Part shown: positions 10,574 to 22,233 of the stretch, one piece after another
Numbering within the stretch: position 1 is the stretch's first letter
How the letters are laid out: every line of letters starts with the position of its first letter
Assembly: GCA_011037195.1 (NCBI GenBank)
Contig: JAAEAF010000248.1
Span: forward strand, 124,001 to 188,000
From: Triatoma infestans
Taxonomy: Eukaryota; Arthropoda; Insecta; Hemiptera; Reduviidae
Reading direction: 5' to 3'
Length of the DNA stretch: 64,000 nucleotides
Position numbers and translations under genes: made by a program
The notes under the pieces: generated by a model
The model's database searches: none
Told to the model about the DNA's origin: nothing
The model's input: only the letters and a program-made list of their open reading frames with translations

Positions 10574-11563
10574 ATGAGTCTTAACCCTGAAAAGTACTTT
10601 TCCCCAAAAATTGAAAGAGGTAAAAGACATAGAAGTCAAAGCTCACCTGAAGAAATTGATCAAGAATTTAAAAGAAAAGATAAGTTTAGGATGGAGAAGG
10701 AAAGTATTGAAGTGGGAAAACTTACTTTAAAACAATTAATGAAATGTTTTGAGGAATTAATTGAAAAGAAGTTAGAAAATGTGACTAAAAAAGAAGATTT
10801 TTCTATTCTCTCTGATCAAATTGAGCGGCTAACTAATGATAATTTAATTCTGAAGAATGAACTAAAAGCTCAATGTGAAGAAAATAAGAAATTAACGAGA
10901 GAATTAGAATTCACAAACAGAGAATTAAAGAGAAACAATTTGATAATAAAAGGTTTGGAAGTCGGCCCCTTCGAAAGTTGTGTACAAAAAGTTAAAGAAT
11001 TCTGCGTAAGTGCATTAAATCTGCCTCAAGATATAACAATTTATCGTGCTAGAGTACTAGGAAATAAAAATATGGGTAAAAAAATAATTTTGGCAGAGTT
11101 TCCCAAAGAAGAGGAGAAAAATAATATTTTAAAAAACTCTAAAATTCTTAGAGGCACTAATATATCAATTGAAAGAGACCTCACACTTTTGCAAAGACAG
11201 ATAAAAAGAAAACTGCTATTTTTAAGAAAATGTATTAAAGAACTTAATTCTCAAATTCAAATCTCTGTTTGGAACAATAGTTTATTTGTTAACAGCCAAA
11301 GATTTCAATGGAGAGATGGTGTAGGTCTGATGTTTGGTTCAGAAATTGGGGTAAGAAAGTTAAATGAAATAACAAATGGCGATTTTACTAATATAATTCA
11401 AAAATTGCTGAATGAAGATGTGGCTTTGGAGAAGAAATTTACAGAAGCAAGATTAGTAATTCAAGAAGGGGAAGGCGGGAAGGGGAAGGGAGCAGAGGCA
11501 AAGAGCAGCAGTGAGACAGCGGATTTTGTAAACAAGACTGATAAACAATCATTTAGTAAATAA
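10574..11563 (+). CDS. LINE ORF1 protein (coiled coil + RRM-like)
   Basis: An intact 329-residue ORF. Residues 1-45 are basic (KIERGKRHRSQSS). Residues about 50-120 are a Glu/Lys/Leu-rich coiled coil. Residues 121-129 read NNLIIKGLE, followed by an RRM-like fold (R-x-LG at 160-163, KKIILAEF at 169-176) and a basic CTD-like segment to about 245. The tail is Gly/Lys/Ser-rich. This order matches L1-type ORF1 proteins, which bind the element RNA as trimers and help form the RNP. No CCHC knuckle is visible. ATG at 10574 is the first in-frame start, and ORF2 begins 48 nt after the stop in the same frame, which suggests reinitiation or a separate start. It is AT-rich like its surroundings. Confidence 0.85.
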   Translation: MSLNPEKYFSPKIERGKRHRSQSSPEEIDQEFKRKDKFRMEKESIEVGKLTLKQLMKCFEELIEKKLENVTKKEDFSILSDQIERLTNDNLILKNELKAQCEENKKLTRELEFTNRELKRNNLIIKGLEVGPFESCVQKVKEFCVSALNLPQDITIYRARVLGNKNMGKKIILAEFPKEEEKNNILKNSKILRGTNISIERDLTLLQRQIKRKLLFLRKCIKELNSQIQISVWNNSLFVNSQRFQWRDGVGLMFGSEIGVRKLNEITNGDFTNIIQKLLNEDVALEKKFTEARLVIQEGEGGKGKGAEAKSSSETADFVNKTDKQSFSK

Positions 11564-11611
11564 AAATACGCCGTCTGTCAGGTCAACAAATGTAAGTCCA
11601 ATGTAAATATT

Positions 11612-14600
11612 ATGTTACGAGTTCTTTCTTATAATATAGGTGGCTTAGTTAATAAACTTAGGTTCTCTTCCTTTTTTGCTTTTTTAAACAATTACGAAAT
11701 TATAGCACTTTATGAAACATTTTTGTTACCAAATGACTGTTACAAATATGAAAAATATTTCCCCGGTTTCTATTTAAAGTGGGTAGGTGCATCAAAATTA
11801 AAATCGAAAGGTAGGGCTAGTGGTGGAGTACTGTTAGGAATTACAAGTTCCTTGCCTCTTAATATTCATTGTAAATTTGTTAAAATAGAGGATTGGGATA
11901 TAATAGAAGTGGAAGTTGCTGCCGATAAATTCTATATTGTTCCTGTATACCTTAACTTTTCCTCATGGGAAAATGATTTTGCAAAATTGAATAACTTAAT
12001 GAGTATGCTCGAAAAAAGATGTGTGTTATTGGGAGATATAAATGCACGTTTGGCTGACAGACAAGTTACACCTGATTTTATTGCAGAGGAAAATGTTTAT
12101 TAAATTGTAGTAGGCAATCAAAAGATAGCGTTCTAAATAGAAGAGGCTTAGATTTTTTAGAGATGTGTGACGATTCAGAGTTAATAATATTAAATGGTCG
12201 TTCTTAGGGTGATCCTTATGGAGAGTATACTTACATTTCTAATAGAGGTAGCTCTGTAATCGATATTTGTTGTGTCTCTGCGTCTTTTTTAAATCGAGTT
12301 AACAATTTCAAAGTACTCCCAAAAACTTACACACACCATATGCCAATTGAAATTACTTTAGAATTTAATGAATTTGCGTATTTAAATAGCACTAACTCCC
12401 CACTGCTTTCCAGATTACACTGGACCCATCAAGATGAATTAACTTTAAATCTAAACTAGAAAACAAAATTAACCAAATAAATGTTGAACAAACGGGTAAT
12501 TCAGAAATAAAATTAAACTTAATAATTAATAGCATAGTTGAGAGTGCGTATTTCGGTAAGCAGTTGGGTAATTGTAAAAAATTTAATCCAAACAAGCATC
12601 AGTGGTTTGATACAGAATGTAAAAAATATCGGGAAAGATCATTTAGATTCTTAAATATATTTAGAAAGCGGAATAATAATTTCACAAAAAAACTTTATTT
12701 AGAAGCAAATAGCAAATATAAAGAGATCTGTATTTTGAAGCGTAATGAATATTATAAGTCTTTAAAAGAACAATTTAAAAAAATTAAAGAATCTAAAGAT
12801 TTATGGGACTTAATAAAAAGATTTAAAACTACAAATTTTATTAATGAATCTCAAATTTCTGGGGAACAATTTAGGAATTATTTCTACCTACTGTTGAACC
12901 CCGTGGTAACAGCTCCGGCAATACTCTATGGTCAAAATAAGGAACTAGATAGAGATATCACACTTTCTGAATTGAAAAATACATTAGGAAAAGCGCATAA
13001 TAACAAGCTCCTGGCCTTGACTCTATTCCGTATGAATTTTTTAAAAATTGTCCGGAAAATGTACTAATACAAATAGTAGGTATTTTTAATAATTTTTATA
13101 ATAATGGCCGCTGTCCTCAAAGCTTCACGGAATCAGTTATCTATCCCTTACACAAAAAAGGAGATGTGCACTCAGTGAATAATTATCGGGGAATTTCTTT
13201 TATTAACGTGGTAGCGAAGCTTTCCTCGGGAATTTTATTAACACGTTTGTGGAACTGGGTAAATTCTAATAACATTCTTAATGAATTTCAGGCGGGCTTC
13301 CGCCCTGGCTATTCCACAGTAGATCACATTTTCACGTTGTTCAATTTAATCAAAATCATATTGTCAAAAAAACGTCAAAAGGTTTATGCCTTTTTTATAG
13401 ATTTTAAAGCATTTTTTGATTGCATCGTTAGACGAGCTATATTTTTTAAATTAGCCAATCTGGGTTTATCTTACAAATTTATTAGGAAATTTATTAGATT
13501 TTAAAAAGTTTGTATTCCGATACGAGGGTCACAATTTGGCATAAAGAGGGACTCACTGACTTCTTTGACACCACAACTGGTTTACGGCAAGGGTGTTTGC
13601 TTACCCCGCTATTATTCGCCCTGTATTTAAATGATTTATGTGAACATATAGACGAAGGAATGGACATTGCTGGAGTTAATATTAGATGCCTCCTGTACGC
13701 AGATGATGTAGTCATGTTAACGTCCTCACCAGTCAAACTGCAGAGAATGATAAATAGATTAGATGACTACTGCCGTATGTGGGGGTTAAATATTAATTTG
13801 GCCAAGTCTAAAATTATGGTGTTCCGGAATGGTGGTCGGATGTCAAGGTATGAAAGATGGAGTCTAGATGGTAAACCAATTGAAGTTGTGTCTGAGTATA
13901 AGTATCTAGGATTGATTGTTACTCCGAAATTATCACTTGGAAGACATTTTTCACAACGAATTAGTCATGCCAAATTGGGTTTGAACACTACGTGGCATAA
14001 TTTTATGTCAAGAAAAGACGTCCCATACTCTGCTAAACTAGAAGTATTTCATTCAGTTACTCGAGCGGTGATTTGTTACGGCAGTCAGGTGTGGGGGTTT
14101 GAGCAATTTGAGGAATTAGAAAAAGTTAAAAGATTTTTTATAAGAAAGCTATTTTCACTCCCGCGGTATGCCCCTAGCTATATCTTAGCCCATGAAACAG
14201 GAATCCCCTCAGTTTATTCTTATACCATAAAAGTTCATTTCGATTACATACTAAAAGTTTTGGAAATACCTGACTTTCGATTGCCTACTATTTTAGCAAA
14301 AGAAGTTATAAAGAAAAAAATGTATTGGTACCAAGAATGGCTAGAATTAGGTGGAACTTATGGTGTACAATTTTCTGTCAGTGATATAACGGATTTGCGA
14401 GGCAAGTTGTTCTCTATCAGGCAAAGCCTAGTTAAAAAAGAAAAAGAGTTTAACCTCAAAAAATGTTCACAATCAAAATATATGTTATACTCTCAGCTCA
14501 GTACCAGCGGGTGTGCACCGTATTTAAATGATGAACTGGATCTGCTTTCCATGAGGTGGATATTTAAGTGCAGAACCGAGTTATTACTTAATTTAAATTC

Positions 14601-14850
14601 TAAACCTTGGAGCCAAGATGGTGCAGATATTTGTTCCTTATGCAATTCTCGTGAAAAAGAGGACACATACCATTTTATAGGCAAGTGTACGATATTAGAA
14701 GAAATGAGAGTAAAATGGTTAGGTAAGAAATGCTATTCTAAGGAAGAGATTATAACTTCGCTAAATGGTCCTGATTGGGGGCGACTGGTTATGTATGTAA
14801 AAATAGCTAGTTTATATCGTGCGGAATTAGTAAGGGAATTCAATTGGTAA
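11612..14850 (+). pseudogene. LINE ORF2: APE endonuclease + RT, four frameshifts, one stop
   Basis: The polyprotein that nicks target DNA and reverse-transcribes the element RNA. The endonuclease runs 11612 to about 12400: SYNIGGL, LYETF (usually QETF, so Gln to Tyr next to the catalytic Glu), GRASGGV, GDINARL, and a degenerate THHMPIE in place of SDH. A linker to about 12900 follows. RT motifs are NNYRGISF (about 13180), FQAGFRPGYSTVDH, FFIDFKAFFD, LRQGCLLTPLLFALY, the catalytic YADD at 13696-13707, and SEYKYLGLIVTPK. The C-terminal CSLCNSREKEDTYHFIGKC (C-x2-C-x10-H-x4-C) lies near 14634-14690. The frame drops by one base near 12101, 12440, 13005 and 13502, each at an A or T run, and a TAG sits at 12205-12207. 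From 13510 to 14850 the frame is uninterrupted (446 codons). Confidence 0.9.
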
Positions 14851-15190
14851 TTAGAAATAAAAATAAGAAATATCAATAATAATTCCAAGTAAACATGAAT
14901 ATAAAAACTTGTAAACCCAAAATTAAAATGAATATAAAACAGAAGTGTAAATAAAAATAAAAATCCAGAGTATGTGTATTTCATTTATTTTAAGTTAGTA
15001 TATTTAAGAAAAACTTTATTTTTATTGCTTATTATCTTGAAAATGGTTTTATTTTTATTGTTTCATTAGCACAGACCTCGACAGACGGATTTTTCCAAGT
15101 CTAAATATGTTAGTTTTTTTTCTATTTTGCATCAATGTAAACTTCATGTTTTTCTAAATAAACACATTTCTATTCTATTCTATTCTATTC
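14851..15190 (+). repeat. LINE 3' UTR and (TATTC)n tail
   Basis: AT-rich 3' UTR ending in about five tandem TATTC units at 15167-15190. Such short tandem tails are used as the primer-binding 3' end in CR1/L2/Jockey-type elements. Confidence 0.8.
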
Positions 15191-15206
15191 TATTAAAACT
15201 GTGAGA
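15191..15206. repeat. 3' target-site duplication of non-LTR element
   Basis: Exact match to 10133-10148. Confidence 0.9.
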
Positions 15207-16289
15207 ATTGCAATAAGACGAAGTCATGCCAGTATTTCCCACCAGACTTTTCTATTAAGTATCAAAATCTATTTTTGTTGGAATAAATCATATTTCAATT
15301 TTATTAATTTATTAGGATAAACATTGGAGAAAAAAACTAAAAAAATAATAGAAAAATAGCTATCAATCCTAAAAGATAGGCTCTAAAAATTGGCCTAATT
15401 TATCTAGTTGGATAAAGGAAGCTGTGGGGAAAATGTGTTGAAAAATTGTTCTATAAAGGGGTGGGGATTAAGTTTTCCTCAGTACCAGCACACCATTAAA
15501 TTTTTTAAAAAATCTTCTCGAATACTTTTACTGATTTTAGTATGGAAAATACTCTGTGAGTGTGTGTGTGTGTGTGAACTGAATAAAGTTATTCAATAAT
15601 CAGTTTTCAAGTTGAATTGGTTTTATACTGGTTCCTGTGGGCGAATGAATGAATGGATTGTTGGGAAAGCGTATATACAACAACGGTAGTATGTACGCCT
15701 TTAGAATGTCTTGGTAAGAAAACTTTTCTAACCGTTCTTTTGGCGTGTGATCTAAACTGAATATAATAAGTTGACATCTTATTAAAATATTATTAAAATT
15801 ACAAACAGGCTGTGGAAACAATAAACTCAACCACCTGTAAAAGATGGAAAATTAAAATAGCTAACAAACTAATTTTGACAACAATTTTGTGGTTTATTTG
15901 TTTAAAGAACTAGTTATTGCTTAGTAGTTAGCTCAATACGCTAGGGTTCTCGCAACTCGCAGCTCTAAGACAAAAATATTGTAGCTCGATTCAAAATTCA
16001 TTTGCAAAAAAAAAAAAATACAATACATTCATTAATTCATTATTTCAGTGTTTAATAATAGGTGCGAATAAAGAATAGCCAGACCTACCTGTTCCAATAT
16101 ATTGTTAAAAGAACAGCCCAGAACTGCAATGATTAATAACAAGCTTTAAAAGACTGTTTTATTTTGAGACTAAAAATTGAGTGTTACTTATATGTAACTC
16201 TTTAGACGATTAGTTAGCACTCTTAAATGATACAAATTCACTCAATTTTTATAACTTTCAAAAATTCCTTTTAAGAATACCACATGTGT
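15207..16289. other. AT-rich, no gene recognised
   Basis: Short ORFs only. A (GT)n run lies near 15563. Nothing could be assigned to a family. Confidence 0.5.
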
Positions 16290-16299
16290 TTATAAGGCT

Positions 16300-16678
16300 A
16301 TAATAGTATAATGGATGTAAGAAGGAGAGAATTAATTTAGGCATGAGAGAGAAATAAACTATATGATATGCTGCAACACTGTATAATAAAGAGAAACACA
16401 AACTGCAAGGACTTTACAATTGAATAGTAGTTAGGTAGCGAGAGAATAATAAAGAGACAGACTGGCTGAATAATTAGAGATTAAGTATATATGTTGCTGA
16501 CTGGATATACTGCTGTAAAAACTCGTAAACTGTTCTGACTGTTCTGCAGTGCTCTATATATATGAATAGAATTCTCCCTGCTTAGTCTAGCGTAGCTGGG
16601 GGTGGAACTAATATTTGATTCAATTAATGCTGATTCTTCGCTCTTCGGATCCTATGAATCTTTAATGATTCGGATCCC
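16300..16678 (-). mobile_element. LTR-like segment (minus strand)
   Basis: Read on the minus strand it starts TGTAATGGGATCCGAATCAT and contains a TATA-like 'catatatatagagc' about 110 bases in. It continues into a CT-rich region, resembling U3-TATA-R of an LTR. It shares its head with 1466-1540. No internal retroviral-type genes lie beside it. Confidence 0.4.
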
Positions 16679-17252
16679 ATTACAATAGGAAACACTAATT
16701 CTCACAAATTTAACAATAAAATATAACAATCACTGTATAAGCTATCCAAGAAAAAAATGTAAATTTTTTTTTAACAATCTGTAATATTTGACAATTTATC
16801 TGAAATTGACTTAATTACATATTTTGTAATTATACTGATCAGAAAGCTGTGTGTTCGCATCGCAATATAAATTATACAGCCCTACTATTAGAAATAAAGT
16901 GTTGTTTATATATATGACAAGAACTATTGCCCAAGTTGAGTTGTCGAGTGACAAAAAACTGGGCAAATAATTATTCCATAAATTATAATAAGCATTTTGA
17001 AAATGACATATCGGTGTTGAAGTAACAATGAAAAATGAAACAGTTATAAGTTGAAATAAAAAATTTCATCGGAGACCATAAGGGGAATCTGGGGCTCACT
17101 AACCAATTTGACAAAATTGTCAAATATTACAGATTGTTAAAAAAAATGTATATATTTTTCTTATACAGTGATTATTATATTTTATTGTTAAATTTGTGAG
17201 AATTAGAGTTTCCTATTGTAATGGGATCAAAATCATTAAAAATTCATAGGGA
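16649..17252. repeat. Long inverted repeat, ~150 bp arms
   Basis: The arms are about 16649-16800 and 17100-17252. The left arm reads gatcccattacaatagg...; the right arm ends ...cctattgtaatgggatc. Both contain the block with 'attctcacaaatttaacaat' or its complement and 'ctgtaatatttgacaatt' or its complement. The spacer is about 300 bp. The outermost part is the LTR-like head, so two LTR starts face away from each other here. Confidence 0.75.
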
Positions 17253-19560
17253 AATAGCTGTAGAATAAATATGTAACATTAATTAAAATATTTATGCTAC
17301 TGAATTTTGTTTGTTGAGATTGGCCATATGGGGTAGAAAAGAGTGTGAGAAGAGGACCCGATAACCGCTTCAACTAGAACTAGAGAAGGTGATTATTTTG
17401 TAAATAGTAAATATTCATTAAACAAATATAGAAAAAAAGAAGTAAAATGATTACAGTTCCCCACCTCACTCCGGAAGACCTCTTCACATCAATTTTTCAA
17501 TTCACTTCTATTATTATATATTTCAATTTAGATCTGAACACTAAATTAAAATCTAGTTTTATTGAATTCCTTTCTACCCATGTTCAAATGAAAAAAACAA
17601 AATCATACACACAGACATACTTGTGTCATTTCTGAATTGTCCAATATTAAAAAACCCAATTACTAAAACACTTAATCCCTTAAATTAACAACGAAAACAA
17701 TACCGGACACTCGAATTTTAACTGTAAATATTAAACTATAGGAATTTTGATTATTACTAGGTGCTTACAAAAGTTTTTGTGCATAAAAAGTATTATTTAA
17801 AATTAAACATGCTTACTTGAATCTTTTTCTTCAAAATATATGAACCTTCATTTCTTTTGTTTACCACTTCCATCCTGCTTTCTGCAAGCATTTCAATTAG
17901 GTTTTTGAGGCAAAAAAAAAAACTAATGCATCATAATCGCATTGGTTCATAATTATCGAAAAAAGTGTCGGTTTTGGAGAAAATGAGCCATAGATTGGAT
18001 AAATTGGAGAAAATGGATATAAGTCCATAAACTGTGCAGGACATTGTGGATTCAGCAGGACAGCACAACAGCTCATTTAGTATCAAACATTGGAGTTATA
18101 GGTAGGATGAGATAAAACGCTTACACCCTCCAACTTTGCTAATTTTGTCTGAGTCAAACGCGAACTTTAGATTGTGCTAGCATTATGAATTTGCAGAATA
18201 GCTTCACTTTGTTTAATTAAAAAGAGGTGGCATATCCACAGTCAATAGCTCTGGTGTCTGGGATACGCTCAAAATGTATAATACCTTCAAAGTTTCACAA
18301 ACGTTATATGGTCTTATGGTATCACCCAGTACTGTCGTTTGTTTGAATTTTTTTTAAATACCCACTTTTCTTCAGTTATAATTTTTATTTTCCAAAACTT
18401 GTATCGAAGCTTATTTTCCTTACATTTCGGATCGGCCTTACTTTGGGAGCGGTCAATTGTCGGTTCCTTAAATACGAAGGAACCGGATGAAATTGTTCAC
18501 ATCCCGGCTATTTACATTTCGGGTGGCTACTAATCCAATTTAAACTTCAAAACTCTTAATTACTGAAGATTATCGTAGCAAATCGTAGAGGGACGGCAAT
18601 CAGAGCTTCGGCAATATATTGGATACTAAGATCCACATTTGGCAAGGCATCTGTTCGGACACAGTATCGTCTCTATTTAAACTAATTTTTGTAGATTAAA
18701 ATTAAAAATTTAAAATAAAAAACAACCGTCAGAGATAAGAAGTAAAATTATTGAATCAATAAGAGTATGACTTCAACGAATCACACTTTAGTCAATTAGC
18801 CAACTCATAATAATTGATCTCATTGATAATTTAATAAATAATAAATAGATTTAAAATTAAAATAATTATATTTTATTTATTTTCGGTCCAAGCGGAATTA
18901 AATTTATAAGAGAAAAACAAATGTGGCCTTAGTGCTGTGAAGTATACCTAAACTTGAATTGACGTCTGTCTGAAATGGCAATATGCTGAACCACTGAAAG
19001 GAATACAATATATCAGTATTCCCGAAGGACAAACAAACATATTTTTTACAAAGAAATTGTTGAACAAAAATATATTCTCAAACTAACTTGAATAAATATT
19101 TGAGCATGGGCAAGACTTGATACAATTCACAAATAAAGTTTTATTTATATATGTATTTAAGAAAATTAATTATGTGTATTTTCTTAAAGTCTTAAAGAGA
19201 TAAAGAGATTAACAAAGATGACTTTACAACTTTAAACAAATAAAACAATTTACATTTGTTATGATTACTTTAACACTTTCATAAGGAACTTGAAAAGCCA
19301 CTAATTAGTAAACCTATGATTACTATAAATAAAAACAATGTGATTTGAATAATTATAATGTTACCATCTAGCGGCTGCTATACCAGTTACTTTCGAATTT
19401 ATATATTTTATATATCTATAGGGATAACGTGACATGAAGTCCGTAGCTTAAGGACGTATTATTAAAATCATTTTTGAGTCAAAAATTTCTAGGAGCGATA
19501 ATGCTTCTTAACTGAAATATAGCCATCCAAGGTGGACAACTGGAAAAAACATTGTTTTTA
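17253..19560. other. AT-rich, no gene recognised
   Basis: I scanned both strands for RT, RNase H and transposase motifs. A less AT-biased patch at about 17960-18670 could be an old transposon remnant, but no family motif was readable in any frame. Confidence 0.45.
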
Positions 19561-19589
19561 AACAGAACTTTATTTAACAAGTTTATTTT

Positions 19590-20280
19590 TACAAATCTGT
19601 TACAAATGATCATCTCCAGCTACAATACAAAGTCCAGCAAAGAGTGGTTAACAGCTCGCTCTATGATGTTAGGAGTATTTCTTATGTTCCCTTCAACATT
19701 CATAATTCTAAGAGTTAAGAGTTGATCTCAACAGTTACATTTTTCTGCACACACTAAAGAATTCATTTGCCCTTAAAGAAGTTGTCAAGAGGTAATAGGT
19801 CAGGTGACCTCAGAAGCCAAGGAACCTTTTCTGATCTAACGATTGTGATACTTAGTATTTTTTTTAAAAAAAATCACTCTCCAAAATGCGCTGTCCTGCT
19901 GAATCCACATTTGAACTCTGTATGCAAGTCAACAAAGTGCATTCTCCATAAAAAGGGGCAGTTCTTCTTGTAAAAAAGGGTAGGCAATTATCACCTATTT
20001 AACGACCCTCCATTACAAAAGGTCCATTAAGTTGGCCGTTAATTCCACATCAAACGTTTTCTGAAACTGTATCCTAAAAATTTGTTTCTTGTAGGTTTTC
20101 ATTGGACCAGTGAATTTCGACTATTATTGATACCATCGCTACTGAAGGTAGGTAGCCTTGTCGGTGAATATAATTTGTTGAAGTAGATACTGATGGTCAG
20201 TGAGACGACAGAACTGCATCCGCAACTCGAAATCTTCTGGTGACAAAGCCTCTATTTGGTGATGATATGGATATTGTAAA
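19590..20280 (-). pseudogene. Decayed DDE transposase (Tc1/mariner-like superfamily)
   Basis: Minus-strand translation from 20280 downward, across broken frames, gives IEALSPEDFELRMQFCRLTD, IIFTDKATYL, IVEIHWSNENLQETNF, NGQLNGPFV and WLLRSPDLLPLDNFFKGK. This order matches a transposase family widespread in insects (DEATF ... WADENPH ... GPYFL ... WPPRSPDLTPLDFFLWG), in which FTDEATF and the SPDLTPLD region belong to the DDE catalytic core. Here the Glu of DEATF is Lys, stops are frequent, and the central segment is poorly preserved. It cannot be active. No terminal repeats were identified. Confidence 0.7.
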
Positions 20281-20317
20281 GAAAGCTAATGATTGTTGAA
20301 AATATGGTTGGGCCAAT

Positions 20318-20480
20318 GCTGGATAATATCCGGTATTTTATCCGTCGCAGCATGCATATTAGTTATGTTCCTGACCGGTTTCGGATATTCATCCATCGAC
20401 AGAGCAAATTCACCAAGTTCGTGTAGAGAGTTCACTTCAACGAAATGTTTCTGTAGACTCACACTTGTTGGTTGTATGTA
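20318..20480 (-). ncRNA. Hammerhead-like unit, copy a
   Basis: One of five copies of a ~150-200 bp unit whose core resembles a hammerhead ribozyme. On the minus strand at 20403-20370 the order is CTGTCGA, a hairpin (GGAT-GAAT-ATCC), GAA, a palindromic ACCGGT and C. The conserved CUGA is CUGU here, so cleavage is doubtful in this copy. Downstream sequence with 'gatgcatgct..gacggataaaat' is shared with copies d and e. See copy c (38096-38140) for the best-preserved core. Confidence 0.55.
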
Positions 20481-20540
20481 TATGGGAAGGTTATAAGGCT
20501 ACATGTGTGTATTTCATGACAAAGTGAAATTATTATAAAT

Positions 20541-20613
20541 TGTGATTAGGCATTAGGAAATAGTATGTGCCACATGCTATTTATTACACACTATTTCCTA
20601 ATGCTTAATCACA
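20541..20613. repeat. Short hairpin, pre-miRNA-like
   Basis: 24-base arms at 20541-20564 and 20590-20613 are complementary with a single exception, which is a G-U pair in RNA. The loop is about 25 nt and can pair further (atgtg/cacat). Size and pairing fit a miRNA precursor or a tiny foldback element. There is no evidence of expression. Confidence 0.5.
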
Positions 20614-21755
20614 AAGGCCTCTTATTGCCAGCCATAGACATGCCTTTCATTGAGCCACCGAGAGCCCTGTTGCAATATAATTTAGCTCGCATTAAAACAA
20701 TATATTATCATACTAATTTCAGTGTAATTTGCATGTTATTTTGTTAAGTTGAATAGGCACTGGTGTGATAAACATCGCTTATAAGATTATAATTACAACA
20801 GATTATATATATATTGTAATATTATTTGTACTGGGGGGTAAATTAAATTAAATGAAATATGTGAATTAATAATTAAACAATTATAATTATAGTTTGGAAC
20901 CTTTTCAAAAGGGATCTCGTGAGGTCTGTGTTCACCTGAACTAGGAGAGGATGTAAAATAAATAATAGATAGATCATTATTACAATGTATATATTTAATA
21001 ATAACAAAATAAGTGAAAATGGATATATCGAATAAAATCTTGTCCTTAAGATAAAGCCAAAATTAGAGGAATTAATTTATAATAAGACTTACATGTAAAA
21101 AACTTGGTTGAAGGTTCGGTTTGCACTATGTCACTAAAACACATTTTCGGATAGCACTGCTTTTCCTATACCCAGATTTTTCTTAACTACCAATTTGATC
21201 CCTATATATACATCCTCCCTCCATTGAAGAGTAGAAGGAAGGGAAATTCCCTTTTATTGTAACTGAAGGTATTCTACCTTCCTAACTGTTCCTCATTGTT
21301 TCACCCAACCTTCGTAAAAACCCAATCTTGAAATTGTACTAAGTAATAATAAAGCAATATTAAATATATTTCTACTAATATATTTTACTTATAATTATAA
21401 AATCATAATTTGTATTTTTTCATCATTTCTCCCCAAGATCTGCATATATATATATTTATAAATGTCTTTTGTTTTTGTATAAAAAAGTATACTGAGTCAG
21501 AAGAGTTTGATATAAATAGTGAAGCTAGGTGTCTAAAATTATTTATATAGAAGCAGAAATATAGCGATGGCGATGAGGATAAAGAAACCCTAACAGGAAT
21601 CAACAGTAACTAAGGAATCAGACGTTACTAACCAACAGAATGTTTTTGGAGGTGGACGGAAGAGATACTTAGGTTTAGATACAAGTTAGACTTACAGACC
21701 AATCTTTATATTGTATGAGAATATAAGCACTGTAAGGACTTTTACATAACTGTAT
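20614..21755. other. AT-rich, no gene recognised
   Basis: Short ORFs only. A purine-rich and GC-slightly-higher patch at about 21200-21330 was not identified. Confidence 0.45.
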
Positions 21756-21761
21756 ATTTTA

Positions 21762-22233
21762 GAGAAGAGTTGGTAGCTTGACAAAAGAGTGACAGACTGG
21801 CTGGCAGAGTGACGGTGTGAGTACAATGGACGTTGAATGTTTACTATATTGATGAATAAGCAAAACTGACGACGACCATTGGTCCTTACAACTAGCCGCC
21901 TAATTACATGTTTTTTGAAGTATTCACATATTGGAGCCAACTGCTGTAGCGCGCAGAATCTAGTATCGCACAAAATAACTAATATAACCTTGTTCTACCG
22001 TACTTAAGTCTTTAGTTTACTACTCCAGAAAACTGTCCATTTATTAAAAAAAAAGAAACTGTTGTGAAACACTCACACGACTTTCTTTTACTACAGTTTA
22101 CACAGAATTAAGTGACAAATTTTCTTAAAACATAATTTTTGATAAATGGATAGAGAAGAGTTGGTAGCTTGAGAAAAGAGTGACAGATTGGCTGGCAGAG
22201 TGAAGGTGTGAGTACAATGGACGTTGAATGTTG
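21762..22233 (+). repeat. Direct repeat pair, ~83 bp, 389 bp apart
   Basis: Copies at about 21762-21844 and 22151-22233 share 'agagaagagttggtagctt' and 'ggctggcagagtga.ggtgtgagtacaatgg' with only about four differences. They could be the ends of a small element, or a local duplication. Confidence 0.75.

Larger units (their letters stand above)
10149..15190 (+). mobile_element. Near full-length non-LTR (LINE) retrotransposon
   Basis: A ~5.04 kb element with 5' UTR, ORF1, ORF2 and a (TATTC)n 3' tail, bounded by a 12-16 bp target-site duplication. ORF2 has an APE-type endonuclease, RT and a C-terminal Cys/His domain but no RNase H. A short tandem 3' repeat instead of poly(A), together with a coiled-coil ORF1, suggests the broad CR1/L2/Jockey side of the LINE tree. 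I cannot fix the clade by eye. The perfect duplication and mostly open ORFs imply a recent insertion. Confidence 0.92.

Noticed and set aside
15167..15190. (TATTC)n as a satellite or telomere-like repeat
   Set aside because: Only about five units, sitting exactly at the 3' end of the LINE next to its target duplication, so it is the element's tail.
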